Below are positions 1 through 9,130 of a stretch of 57,419 nucleotides of DNA, one piece after another. Origin of the DNA: Lachnospiraceae bacterium (lineage in GTDB: Bacteria; Bacillota; Clostridia; Lachnospirales; Lachnospiraceae); contig CAAEMZ010000052.1 in the NCBI GenBank assembly GCA_900757195.1, forward strand, positions 1-57,419. Reading direction: 5' to 3'. How positions within the stretch are numbered: the stretch's first letter is position 1; the number at the start of each line of letters is the position of its first letter. The translations under genes and the position numbers were made by a program. A model generated the notes under the pieces. The model saw nothing but the letters and a program-made list of their open reading frames with translations. It was not told the DNA's origin and searched no databases.

Positions 1-1
1 G

Positions 2-2536
2 AATATTCTGGATGCCATGGAAGAGATGATCTATGTTGCGGATATGGCTACCCATGAAGTTTATTATATGAACCAGACCTGTAAACGTATAACCGGCTGT
101 TATGAGTATAAGGGACGTAAATGCTATGAAATTATGTATGGCAGAAGCGAACCTTGTGAGTTCTGTACGAATCATCTGTTGAAAAAACAGGGATGCTTTG
201 AATGGGATGTGGACAGTAAGCATCTGAAGACGAAACTCATTTTGAGAGATAAGTTGATATCATGGGAGGGCAGAACTGTCCGTCTTGGTATGGGAATGCG
301 TTCAGAGGTTATTGAGCAGTATACGCACAGGTGTGAAGATAAGAAGTTTCTGGAATCAGGCATGATTAAGGCGCTTGTGAGATACCGTGAAACGGATGAT
401 CTGAAGCAGGCAGTCCATGGAATATTGGAGTATCTGGGCGATTTTTACAAGGCGGAACAGGGGATGCTGTTTCTTCATAATGAGGCGGAAGATAAGTGGG
501 AAAGTTTGGATAAATGGCAGGATATCCGCATTAACAGCGCATCGTACCGGGAGATGGAATTTGATTCCGGACGTATTGCGAAATTGCTGGCACATTTGCA
601 TAATGGGAAAGTGTATGTTCTGGATAATGTTGATGCTGTCCGGGAAATAGCTCCTGAGGAATGGAAAATTATGAAGTGCAAGGATATCTTTGGACTTATG
701 GTATGTCCGTTGATCTGTCAGGGAAGGCTTTTTGGATTCTTTGAACTTGATAATCCGAAGAGTCTGACTTCAGAGAGATACCTGTTACAGGGAATTGCGG
801 ATTATCTTGCGGAAGATTTATCCAAGCGGGGATATTTTCAGTCCGCACAGACAGAAGAAGCCGGGAAGATCAGGGATACAATGCAGCAAAATGAAATTCT
901 GGAACTGACACAGCTTGGCCTGTGGGTAATCCAGATCGATACTGCTTCCGATACATATTCCATGCACGCAGACAGCCGGATGCTGCAGCTTCTTCAGGTG
1001 GACGGAGAAAAATCAGGCAGGGAGATTTTTGACCACTGGTATGGGCGGATCAACGATGGGTATTATAAGTATATTCAGACGGCTATGGATCGGATGATGC
1101 AGGGAGATGAAGTAATCTCTGTGGAATATACATGGAATCATCCGGATCTTGGTGAAGTTCCGGTGCGCTGTGTTGGAAAACTGTCCGGAGAGAAGGACGG
1201 TGTCTACACATTGAAGGGATATCATCGTCTGCTCTCTGATATGCGGAAACTGCAGTTTTTGAGCTATAATAATGAGCCGGAGATGTTTGAATATAATGAG
1301 AAGAAACACACCATCTATTTCCATACGAACCGGAATCTGATTTATGGAAGATCCAGAAAGGAAGACGGATTCCCTTATACTTGGATACGAAGAGGGATCA
1401 TACATCCCTACTTTATCGACCGGTTCCAGCAGATGTTTACCAATGTAGACGCGCAGGATGACATTCAGTATGAGGATATACTGCTGCTTAATAAGGACAA
1501 GGAATTTGCATGGTACCGGGTGGAAATGCGTAAGATCGGCGAGACAGATCTTGATAAACATACATTGATCGTCATTCTTCACCCGATTATGGAGGATAGA
1601 GATATACCGCTTCGGAATGTCTGGAAAGATGATTTCTATCAGGCGATGCTGTCGGAAACCATCGCTTATGTGGAAGTAGATCTTGAAAACGGAATGATCC
1701 AGAACGGCGGTGGATTGTGGAAAGATTATGTTCAGGAAGGGCTGGAGAAGAAACTGACCTACTCGGAGGTCTTTCAGAATCATATCGCTGATGTAATCCG
1801 GGAAAAGGATTATGAGAGCTACTCAAATTATCTGAACCTGGATAATATTAAGAGAAAGTATTTCGAAGGCCAGAAAACAACACAGCACACGTTCCAAAGA
1901 AAGACGGTGGATGGAGGACTTTTGTGGGTAAAGCTTGTGATCCATGTCTTTCAGGAGAAAATCACGGGAAATATGTATGCACTTCTGTATCTGAAAGATA
2001 TTGAGGCCCGGAAGCAGCGGCAGATTGCACAGGAGAGGGAAGCAAGCTGGGATCCGCTGACCAATGTGCTGAACCGAAGAAGTTTCCAGCGAAAAGTAGA
2101 AGAATATGTACATGATATGGAGAACAGGAAGGAGGTAAATGCCTTTCTTATGATGGACCTGGATGACTTTAAGCAGGTCAATGATACTTGCGGACATCAG
2201 GAAGGGGATCAGCTTCTGGGAAAATTTGCGGAAATGCTAAAAGAAACGTTCCGAAAGACGGATATTATCGGACGGATTGGCGGCGATGAGTTTGTTGTAT
2301 TTGTGAAGAATATAAAGAGCCGTAAGATCATGAACTGCCGTCTGGAGGAATTTCTGAAGCGGCTTCAGGAAGAAGGAAGCAACCGTTTGGGAAGCAGTAT
2401 TGGTATCCGGATGCTGTCAGATGAAGACTTTGATTATGATACTATGTTACGGCAGGCGGATGAAGCGATGTATGTCAGCAAAGGAAAAGGCAAGAACCAA
2501 TATACGTATTATGAAGAAATAAAGGGAGACAGGTAG
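2..2536 (+). CDS. Diguanylate cyclase (GGDEF) with GAF/PAS-like sensor region, 5' end cut
   Basis: The C-terminal ~170 residues form a GGDEF domain that would make cyclic di-GMP from two GTP. Counting from the first visible ATG at 17, the GGDEF signature lies at residues 755-759, and an RKTD inhibitory I-site sits five residues before it. The first ~700 residues look like PAS and GAF sensory domains (for example VADMATHEVYYMN near the start). No membrane segment is seen, so this part is probably cytosolic. The frame stays open to base 2 and the first residues sit mid-way in a PAS-like stretch, so the gene probably starts before the window. It lies 2 bp before another GGDEF gene, suggesting co-transcription. 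The sensed signal is unknown. Confidence 0.9.
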   Translation, partial: NILDAMEEMIYVADMATHEVYYMNQTCKRITGCYEYKGRKCYEIMYGRSEPCEFCTNHLLKKQGCFEWDVDSKHLKTKLILRDKLISWEGRTVRLGMGMRSEVIEQYTHRCEDKKFLESGMIKALVRYRETDDLKQAVHGILEYLGDFYKAEQGMLFLHNEAEDKWESLDKWQDIRINSASYREMEFDSGRIAKLLAHLHNGKVYVLDNVDAVREIAPEEWKIMKCKDIFGLMVCPLICQGRLFGFFELDNPKSLTSERYLLQGIADYLAEDLSKRGYFQSAQTEEAGKIRDTMQQNEILELTQLGLWVIQIDTASDTYSMHADSRMLQLLQVDGEKSGREIFDHWYGRINDGYYKYIQTAMDRMMQGDEVISVEYTWNHPDLGEVPVRCVGKLSGEKDGVYTLKGYHRLLSDMRKLQFLSYNNEPEMFEYNEKKHTIYFHTNRNLIYGRSRKEDGFPYTWIRRGIIHPYFIDRFQQMFTNVDAQDDIQYEDILLLNKDKEFAWYRVEMRKIGETDLDKHTLIVILHPIMEDRDIPLRNVWKDDFYQAMLSETIAYVEVDLENGMIQNGGGLWKDYVQEGLEKKLTYSEVFQNHIADVIREKDYESYSNYLNLDNIKRKYFEGQKTTQHTFQRKTVDGGLLWVKLVIHVFQEKITGNMYALLYLKDIEARKQRQIAQEREASWDPLTNVLNRRSFQRKVEEYVHDMENRKEVNAFLMMDLDDFKQVNDTCGHQEGDQLLGKFAEMLKETFRKTDIIGRIGGDEFVVFVKNIKSRKIMNCRLEEFLKRLQEEGSNRLGSSIGIRMLSDEDFDYDTMLRQADEAMYVSKGKGKNQYTYYEEIKGDR

Positions 2537-2538
2537 CA

Positions 2539-3786
2539 ATGCAAAAGATATTGGATCATTTGTTTTATTCAATTCTGAGAGTTGATCTTGAACGGGGGCG
2601 TGTGCATGTGATGCACAGTGTGGATCAGAAAAATAGTGTTGGTACAGAGAGAGAATGGGACGAGTACCTGAACTGGTATAAGCAGATTGTTACGGGAGAC
2701 GCGTTGGAAAGTCTGAGAAGTGATAAACTTCTGGAAAGATATCGGCTTGGACAGTCGTCTTTTTCGACGGAGATGCCCTTTCAATCTGTCAGAGGCAGGG
2801 AATGGATCACTATGGATGTCTATATGGAAGAAGAAGCTGGCGTTCCTTATGCCACGGTCACTATTCGGAAAAGTACCGAGGATCATCTGCTGAAGCGGAT
2901 TATCGAACTATATGTTTACAGTATATGTGACTATTTTATCTATCTGGATGCAAAGAATAACAGTTATGCGATGTTCAGCCACAGTATGGATGGAACACCG
3001 CTTCCTCCGGCAATCTGCGATGATTATGAGACAGAGATTGTAAAGTATGCCATGGATTATGTTTACCCGGAAGACAGAGAAAAGGTAATTCGGGAGATGA
3101 GACTTCAGCGGGTTATCGAACAGCTTGAGACAAAGAAGGTACATTCTTTTAGCTGCGGGATCATAGATGAAGCCAGGGGGTATACGAGAAAACGACTGGA
3201 ATATCGTTACTATGACAAAGAGAATCAGATGATTCTTCTGTCACGTACAGATGTTACAGACGCTTATATGGAAGAAAAAGAGAAACAGGATAAATTAGAA
3301 GACGCACTGGAACAGGCGCGGACAGATGCGTTGACCGGAATGTTGAACCGACAGGGCATGGAGCATGAAGTGAAGATGTGCCTGGATAAAGACGAGAAAG
3401 CGGCGCTGCTTTTCGTGGATCTGGATAATTTTAAAAATGTCAATGATACCATGGGACATATTGAAGGCGATCATCTGCTTCGTGAAACGGCAGATACATT
3501 AAAAAATCAGGTGCGTGGAAGCGACCGGGTAGCAAGAATCGGCGGGGATGAATTCCTTGTCCTGCTTCGCGGTATCCGTTCGATGGAAGAAGTGAAAGTA
3601 TGTGCTGATCGGATCTGCAGGATGGTGACAGAACTGTCACCGTCATCGAATCTTCAGATTAGCTGCAGCATCGGTGCGGTCATGACATTCGAGGAAGGCT
3701 CGAGCTATGAAGAACTGGTGAACATGGCAGATCAGAGAGCATACAGCGCCAAAAACAGAGGTAAGAATCAGGTGTGCTGTGAATAA
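2539..3786 (+). CDS. Diguanylate cyclase (GGDEF), PAS-like N-terminus
   Basis: This 415-residue protein has a catalytic GGDEF motif at residues 335-339 preceded by an RGSD I-site, so it is likely an active, product-inhibited cyclic di-GMP synthase. Residues ~1-250 look like PAS-type sensory modules and end in a short helical linker (EEKEKQDKLEDALEQAR) that usually couples sensor to cyclase. There is no EAL or HD-GYP phosphodiesterase domain and no transmembrane segment. The ATG at 2539 follows the upstream gene by 2 bp and its ribosome binding site lies inside the end of that gene, which argues for an operon of two cyclases. Confidence 0.9.
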   Translation: MQKILDHLFYSILRVDLERGRVHVMHSVDQKNSVGTEREWDEYLNWYKQIVTGDALESLRSDKLLERYRLGQSSFSTEMPFQSVRGREWITMDVYMEEEAGVPYATVTIRKSTEDHLLKRIIELYVYSICDYFIYLDAKNNSYAMFSHSMDGTPLPPAICDDYETEIVKYAMDYVYPEDREKVIREMRLQRVIEQLETKKVHSFSCGIIDEARGYTRKRLEYRYYDKENQMILLSRTDVTDAYMEEKEKQDKLEDALEQARTDALTGMLNRQGMEHEVKMCLDKDEKAALLFVDLDNFKNVNDTMGHIEGDHLLRETADTLKNQVRGSDRVARIGGDEFLVLLRGIRSMEEVKVCADRICRMVTELSPSSNLQISCSIGAVMTFEEGSSYEELVNMADQRAYSAKNRGKNQVCCE

Positions 3787-3883
3787 TACAATAATACGCG
3801 GATGAAGCGGACAATTGAAGTTATGGAGGAAAATGATTTAAAAGCGGGAAACACAAAGGGATCCGGCTTTGAGGTGAAATGTC

Positions 3884-4531
3884 ATGCGTAATTTGAAAGA
3901 ATATAAGAATTTAAAGCGTCTGTCTTGTAAACAACGTCACAGGATGTCTGCTTTATCCCTCGTGGGTCTGGGAATGATGGTGTTATCAATCTATTTTTCA
4001 TTTCTTCCGGGGTTCTCTTTTGATGTGTCTATGACGCTGCTTCTTCTGTCCACCGGGTTTGCCCTGTTATTTTTTATTCTATGGGTTGGGTTCACGATCA
4101 GAGGAAGAACTTCCCCTGGAAATTTAACGCCATCGCAGCTGCAAATAGTTGATTCGGAGATCCCGACGGCTCCGGGATGTGAAAACCTGATTGTAACCAG
4201 TCAGGCTTTGGTCAGTATTAAAGCGGGTCTCGTACTTTTGCCGTTGTCGGATATACTGTGGGTATATCCATATACAATTACTGAAAAATATAATCATTTA
4301 ATCCCTGTTTGGAAACATTCCACAATGACCGTTTGCTGTCGGAGCGGAAAGCAGTACCGGTTCAATATTAAAAACAGTCTAAATGCCTATCGTTTCTTTC
4401 GGGCAGAGCTGTTAAAACACAAACAGGATGTGATATTTGGCTATGATACGGAACTGGATGTGATGTTCCGTGAGAATCGAAGGCAGATGATTTTGCTGGC
4501 ACAAAGCGATGCCGATAATCAAAGGCGTTAA
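3884..4531 (+). CDS. Hypothetical membrane protein with two N-terminal TM helices
   Basis: A 215-residue protein I do not recognise by family. Residues ~22-45 and ~48-72 are hydrophobic and should form a membrane hairpin. The remaining ~140 residues are soluble and look like an alpha/beta, possibly PH-like, cytosolic domain (LLPLSDILWVYPY, TVCCRSGKQYRFNI). The start ATG has a GAGGTG site about 8 bp upstream. It is the first gene of an AT-rich stretch that includes a small membrane gene 25 bp downstream and then a TIR-STAND gene. Any functional link to that defence-like gene is inferred only from proximity. Confidence 0.7.
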   Translation: MRNLKEYKNLKRLSCKQRHRMSALSLVGLGMMVLSIYFSFLPGFSFDVSMTLLLLSTGFALLFFILWVGFTIRGRTSPGNLTPSQLQIVDSEIPTAPGCENLIVTSQALVSIKAGLVLLPLSDILWVYPYTITEKYNHLIPVWKHSTMTVCCRSGKQYRFNIKNSLNAYRFFRAELLKHKQDVIFGYDTELDVMFRENRRQMILLAQSDADNQRR

Positions 4532-4556
4532 AGTTAAAATGTGATAGGATTAATTT

Positions 4557-5105
4557 ATGAAAATAATGATTATGGTTTGTAATATCATGGCAGTCATACA
4601 CTGGATTCTGGGGCTGTTTATATTATTTTGTCTGGGAATAAACGGGTTTGAACGGCATCCGGTGCTAATGGTTCCATTGGTTTTTATTTTGGGTGGCTGT
4701 ATTTGCCTGTGGTTAAGCCGGACACTGAAAATGACATACGAGAGAGATAAAGATTCTGTTCAAATGGTTAGTGCAGATAAATTTACTTACGTTGTAGATC
4801 TGGATACGCTTATTGATTATATAAACAGGCAGATTCAATTTGGAACAGAAACGAATCTGGAGTTGTTCACAGCATTTAATCTGTATGTGGATGGGCAGGC
4901 ACATTACGTGGAAATAGGGTGTGATGCCCACGAGAAATGCCATATGTTCCATATTTATTATGATAATAAACAGGTATATGAAACGATGGATGATTTTATT
5001 TGTGACAAGCTGCATGATGGCAGGTATTTTAAAATAGAATTGTTACATACAGATGATGTCATACTTAATAAATATAAGGAAAATCATCCCGAACTGTGGT
5101 GGTGA
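4557..5105 (+). CDS. Hypothetical small membrane protein
   Basis: A 182-residue protein with two hydrophobic N-terminal segments (about residues 5-25 and 32-55), followed by a soluble domain rich in acidic and aromatic residues. No family is recognised. The upstream gene has the same architecture of a TM hairpin plus a ~130-residue soluble domain, so the two may act together or be distant paralogues. It is AT-rich like the downstream TIR-STAND gene, from which it is separated by 102 bp holding an AT-rich -10-like sequence (TATAAT at 5180) and a short palindrome. Confidence 0.65.
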   Translation: MKIMIMVCNIMAVIHWILGLFILFCLGINGFERHPVLMVPLVFILGGCICLWLSRTLKMTYERDKDSVQMVSADKFTYVVDLDTLIDYINRQIQFGTETNLELFTAFNLYVDGQAHYVEIGCDAHEKCHMFHIYYDNKQVYETMDDFICDKLHDGRYFKIELLHTDDVILNKYKENHPELWW

Positions 5106-5207
5106 AGCTAAGAAGCGAGGGATACTTCCTGAACGGCAGTTCAGAAAGATGGGACATATCGATAGGCTGAAAAAGGATATATAATATTAAAAAACCGGGG
5201 TGATTAA

Positions 5208-8033
5208 ATGATTTTTATTAGTTATGGTCACGATGAACATGAAAATCTTATTAGAAAAATCGCAGAAGATTTGCGAAAAGATAATATTGAAGTATGGATC
5301 GATTATGATTGTCTTTATGGGTCCAGTCAATGGGAACAAAAAATTGAAACGGGGATTCAGGCTTCAAATTGGGTAATCGTTTTTATGACGAACTATTCAA
5401 TGCGCAGACCTGACGGATATTGTTTGGATGAGATTAGTTTTGCGAGATTTCATAATAAACAGATCATGCCAATTAAAATTCAGAATGTTCCGCCGCCGAT
5501 TTCCATTGCCAGAATACAATGGCTGGACATGAGTGAATATGCAGCAGAAGATGGTCAGATTGATGAGGCGTATTATAAAAAGAAAAAAGAAGAACTTATT
5601 GAGATACTCAGCGGTTTGAAAGAAATGGATTATTATGTTGATGCGAATTATCTGTTATTAAATCATCTGAAACCGTTGGATAACGAGAGTTATTTGGTTC
5701 AAAATAAGAAATTTTATGGTCGGGAATGGCTTTTTAAGGAATATGAGTGTTGGATAAAAAATGCTGAAAAGTCCCGTGTATTTGCAATTGTCGGACAGGC
5801 AGGCTCCGGAAAGACAGCGTTTGTGTCCAAGTTATGTCATACAAGCGGAAATGTCGCAGCCATACATTTTTGCCGGTATAATAATGACGAACGGGCAAAC
5901 CCTAAACGTGCATTCATGTCATTGGCATATCATTTAAGTACTCAGTTAGAAGAATACAGACAGGAGCTTCTTTCATTGACAGATCTGGATAAACTGTTAG
6001 AAAAAAGTACTTCCCGGTTATTTGAATATTTGTTTGTTGAGCCGCTTATGAAAATACATGCACCGGACAGGACAATTGTGCTTGTTATTGATGCTTTGGA
6101 TGAAGCGACCAAGTACATGAAAAACGAACTGGTCGATTTGATTGTTCGTGATTTCCAGAAAACTCCGGAGTGGTTACGTTTAGTTATAACTTCACGCCCG
6201 GAACAGGATATTCTAAGACGTCTTGGGCATTTAAACCCGGTGATTATTGTGAATGATTCGGAGAACAATAAGAATGATATCCGGGGATATTTGCAGTGTT
6301 ACCTGGAACCATTTATGCAGGACAGTAATTTAAAAATGCAGCAGGAAATCATTGATAAAGTTCTCAAAAAATCGGAGGGCAGTTTCCTTTATGCGGCTGA
6401 AATTGTAAAGGCAGTAGAACTGGGGACATTTAATTTGAAGGATGTTGATAATTTCCCGGTTGGTCTTACAAATATATATTTGAGTTATTTTGAGAGAATG
6501 TTTATAAAGGATACAACTTATGATTATAAGAAAGATATTCGACCGATCATGGAAATTTTGGCAGTCTGTTACGAACCTCAGACGGATGATACGATAATTG
6601 AAATGCTTAATCTGGACGAGTATGATTTCGAGGATATAAAAAATTACATATATGTATTGTTTCCGTCTGAACGTGGGTGTATTGAGCCGCTGCACAAAAG
6701 TCTTATTGATTGGATTGTTGACAGAAATTTAAGCGGTAACTTTTTTGTTAATGAAAAAGCTGCACATACAAGAATGGTAAACTACTATTATGAAATTTTT
6801 TCTGCCGGAAAAGATAACGAGTATGTCACGAAATATCTCGCAAAGCATATGCTGAAATCTAAAAGGCCGGAAGATGCCGTTGAAATATTAACCAGTATGG
6901 ATATTCAGAAAACACGAATACGGCTTATCGGTCAGGATTCGGCGATTCGTGAATATTTGACGGAGAATCAGATGTTAAAAGAATATAATATGCTTCTGGC
7001 CACGGATGTGCTGCGCTCGGATACGTTTAAGTATATTTTTGTAGAAAACAGAAGATATTTTTACAATGCAGGTTTATATTTTGAACTGAAAGATTTAGGA
7101 TTTGATGAAGTGATCGAAGAATATAAACAGATAGATTCTCTTGAGATTTTAGCAGGTTGTGTAAATTATTATTATATTAATGAGCAATATGAAAAATCGG
7201 AAAATCTCGCATGTGATATTGTTAAACGCTATAATATTCCGGAAAATTATTCGATAATAACTGAAATTGAAAATGAGATTGCACTTAGCTGCAGAAAACT
7301 TGTTCGTTTTGATGACGCACTGCAGCGCTGCAAAATTATTTGCGAAGTGACCGGAGCAAGCTGTCATGATTTTTATGAGGTTGCACTTGCACATCAAACG
7401 ATCGGTAAAGTATATTATCACAGATGTCAATGGAAAGAGGCATATAAAGAGTTGTGTACAGCAGTCCGGCTTTTGGAAGATTCATTGTTAATGACAGGTG
7501 ATGCGGATTATTCTAAAATGTTAAAATTGTATGTTGCGGCATTTGAAAGGGAGGTCGCATTATCACTTGTCTGGCAGAAAAAAACAGAGCTGGCTGAACA
7601 GCATCTTGCACATGCCGGAGATATTTATAATGAGATAAAATCAACAGACAGATATTATATTAGATATTTATATGTTGGAATGTTTGCGGATGCGGTAAAT
7701 GGCAATTTTGTGAAGGTAAAAGAAATTTATCCGAATTTGTTAAAGATTGCAAAGAGCAATTATGATAAGTCACAACTTGAATGTTATTATGCGATGGCTA
7801 TGTTCTGGTGTCACGATCGTGATGCAGCTATAGAGCATATATTGCAGGCGGAAAATTTTGTGGATAAAATTGATGCAGTTCTTGAAAAACATGAAATACG
7901 TTTACTTAAAAAAATGATTATGGATGAAAACATCGTATCAGAAGATTTTGAAGTTGAGAATGAAGATATTGCGAAATGGCTGACATTTGTACAGCAGTTT
8001 ATTATTGAGGTAATGGAAGGAATAAGAGAATGA
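5208..8033 (+). CDS. TIR-STAND (NACHT-like)-TPR protein, candidate NLR-like antiphage sensor
   Basis: A 941-residue protein in three parts. Residues 1-~110 form a TIR domain (MIFISYGHDE start, EVWIDYD, and DEISFA with E75 where TIR NADases carry their catalytic glutamate). Residues ~165-440 form a STAND-type P-loop NTPase with Walker A GQAGSGKT (196-203), Walker B VLVIDALDEA (291-300) and sensor LVITSRPE. The C-terminal ~450 residues are helical and look like TPR-type repeats, the usual ligand-sensing part. Family knowledge: bacterial TIR-STAND proteins oligomerise on recognising a phage component and deplete NAD+. Sensing and effector roles here are inferred. The gene is distinctly AT-rich, suggesting transfer, and its stop overlaps the start of an HAD phosphatase gene by 4 bp (ATGA). 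Confidence 0.85.
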   Translation: MIFISYGHDEHENLIRKIAEDLRKDNIEVWIDYDCLYGSSQWEQKIETGIQASNWVIVFMTNYSMRRPDGYCLDEISFARFHNKQIMPIKIQNVPPPISIARIQWLDMSEYAAEDGQIDEAYYKKKKEELIEILSGLKEMDYYVDANYLLLNHLKPLDNESYLVQNKKFYGREWLFKEYECWIKNAEKSRVFAIVGQAGSGKTAFVSKLCHTSGNVAAIHFCRYNNDERANPKRAFMSLAYHLSTQLEEYRQELLSLTDLDKLLEKSTSRLFEYLFVEPLMKIHAPDRTIVLVIDALDEATKYMKNELVDLIVRDFQKTPEWLRLVITSRPEQDILRRLGHLNPVIIVNDSENNKNDIRGYLQCYLEPFMQDSNLKMQQEIIDKVLKKSEGSFLYAAEIVKAVELGTFNLKDVDNFPVGLTNIYLSYFERMFIKDTTYDYKKDIRPIMEILAVCYEPQTDDTIIEMLNLDEYDFEDIKNYIYVLFPSERGCIEPLHKSLIDWIVDRNLSGNFFVNEKAAHTRMVNYYYEIFSAGKDNEYVTKYLAKHMLKSKRPEDAVEILTSMDIQKTRIRLIGQDSAIREYLTENQMLKEYNMLLATDVLRSDTFKYIFVENRRYFYNAGLYFELKDLGFDEVIEEYKQIDSLEILAGCVNYYYINEQYEKSENLACDIVKRYNIPENYSIITEIENEIALSCRKLVRFDDALQRCKIICEVTGASCHDFYEVALAHQTIGKVYYHRCQWKEAYKELCTAVRLLEDSLLMTGDADYSKMLKLYVAAFEREVALSLVWQKKTELAEQHLAHAGDIYNEIKSTDRYYIRYLYVGMFADAVNGNFVKVKEIYPNLLKIAKSNYDKSQLECYYAMAMFWCHDRDAAIEHILQAENFVDKIDAVLEKHEIRLLKKMIMDENIVSEDFEVENEDIAKWLTFVQQFIIEVMEGIRE

Positions 8034-8833
8034 AATACAAATTTGTAGCTGTTGATATGGATGGTACATTGCTGAATAGCGAGGGATTAATTACAGAGAA
8101 AACGATTGAGGCAATTACCGGAATCGTTGATAAAGGGGTCATCTTTACGATTTCCACGGGCAGGCCTATTCAGGGAGTGGAGAAATATAATTCGTTACTT
8201 CGGTTGAAAGGTCCGGTTATAACCTATAATGGAGCCATGATTGTAAATGCTGAAAATCATGAGGTAATGTTTGAACAGCGCTTGATGCGCGAGGATGCAA
8301 AAAAAATTCTGGAACTTGGTCAAAAGTATGATACGACGATGTGTATTTGGGCATCGAATCAATTATATGGGAATAAGCTGAATGATAAGATTAACGATTA
8401 TAAGAAGCTTTCCGGTGTTGAGCCGATTCTTGTAAAAGATTTTGATAAATTATTGGATATCGGTATCACAAAAATTTTGTGGTATGATGAAATGGATCGG
8501 ATTAAACAAATTTTAAAAGAACTTTCGTGCAATATGTTTTCAGAAGTTTCCTATTGTACCTCGAAACCTGTGTTTCTTGAATTTTTTAGCAGCAGAGTTT
8601 CAAAATCAGCAGCGATGGAAAAAATAGGTGAGCTTTATGGGATTAAACAAGAAGAAATGATTGCCATTGGTGACGGATTGAATGATTTAAGTATGATTCA
8701 GTACGCGGGAATCGGAGTTGCAATGGAAAATGCGGAAGAAGAAGTAAAAAGAAATTCTCAATACGTAACAACATCTAATGATGAAGATGGGGTTAGAAAA
8801 GCGATTGAAAAATTTTTTACGGAGGATAAATGA
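8030..8833 (+). CDS. Cof-type HAD-IIB family phosphatase
   Basis: A 267-residue haloacid dehalogenase-type hydrolase. Motif I is VDMDGT near the N-terminus (nucleophile D9, acid/base D11), motif II is ISTGRP, and motif III/IV is GDGLNDLSMI near residue 220, with a C2B cap between them. The length is typical of Cof/YidA-like sugar-phosphate or nucleotide-derived phosphatases. The substrate cannot be read from sequence. The start ATG overlaps the stop of the TIR-STAND gene (ATGA), implying translational coupling. A housekeeping enzyme carried along, or an accessory that acts on a TIR product, are both possible; the second is speculation. Confidence 0.88.
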   Translation: MKYKFVAVDMDGTLLNSEGLITEKTIEAITGIVDKGVIFTISTGRPIQGVEKYNSLLRLKGPVITYNGAMIVNAENHEVMFEQRLMREDAKKILELGQKYDTTMCIWASNQLYGNKLNDKINDYKKLSGVEPILVKDFDKLLDIGITKILWYDEMDRIKQILKELSCNMFSEVSYCTSKPVFLEFFSSRVSKSAAMEKIGELYGIKQEEMIAIGDGLNDLSMIQYAGIGVAMENAEEEVKRNSQYVTTSNDEDGVRKAIEKFFTEDK

Positions 8834-8967
8834 GAATGGAAATCCATATTATATGGCAAAAGAGTTCCATAGATTCGATGATGAAAGTACAATGCGTATC
8901 GAAATACGCTAAAATCCGGACAGGTTTCTGCCGGGATGCATGAGACACAAAAAGTTCACAAAAATTA

Positions 8968-8994
8968 TTAGCACTCTGTATTGACGAGTGCTAA
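8968..8994 (+). promoter_or_regulatory. CIRCE operator (HrcA binding site)
   Basis: TTAGCACTC, nine spacer bases, GAGTGCTAA: a perfect match to the CIRCE inverted repeat bound by the heat-shock repressor HrcA. It overlaps the -35 box of the promoter for the downstream hsp20-dnaJ genes, so HrcA would block RNA polymerase until heat or misfolded protein titrates GroEL away. hrcA itself is not in the window. Confidence 0.95.
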
Positions 8995-9009
8995 TATATG
9001 TGTTATAAC
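8981..9009 (+). promoter_or_regulatory. Sigma-A type promoter of the hsp20-dnaJ operon
   Basis: The -35 box TTGACG (8981-8986) and -10 box TATAAC (9004-9009) are separated by 17 bp, and a TG one base before the -10 makes it an extended -10. The -35 box lies inside the CIRCE element. Transcription should start near 9016. Confidence 0.8.
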
Positions 9010-9130
9010 ATAGATAGAACAAAGGAAGAGGAATAAAAAAGGAAGATAAATGAATTCCTGTGAGTTCCTTAGAACATCCCAGTTCCAAAGAAACAAGGTA
9101 AACAAGCATAGAAAAAAGGAGAGATGACTT

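Larger units (their letters stand above)
8834..9130 (+). other. Non-coding stretch upstream of hsp20
   Basis: Just under 300 bp without a convincing gene. It holds the CIRCE operator and promoter described separately, and a short open frame from 8836 to 8943 that I do not accept as a gene. No terminator was seen after the HAD phosphatase gene. Confidence 0.6.

Noticed and set aside
1013..1783. 256-codon minus-strand frame inside the first GGDEF gene
   Set aside because: It is a shadow frame with no ribosome binding site; the plus-strand frame has clear domain motifs.
8836..8943. Short open frame of about 35 codons after the HAD phosphatase gene
   Set aside because: Composition is not protein-like, and another frame over the same DNA looks at least as good (MAKEFHRFDDESTM). 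It may be a decayed gene end, but there is not enough to call.
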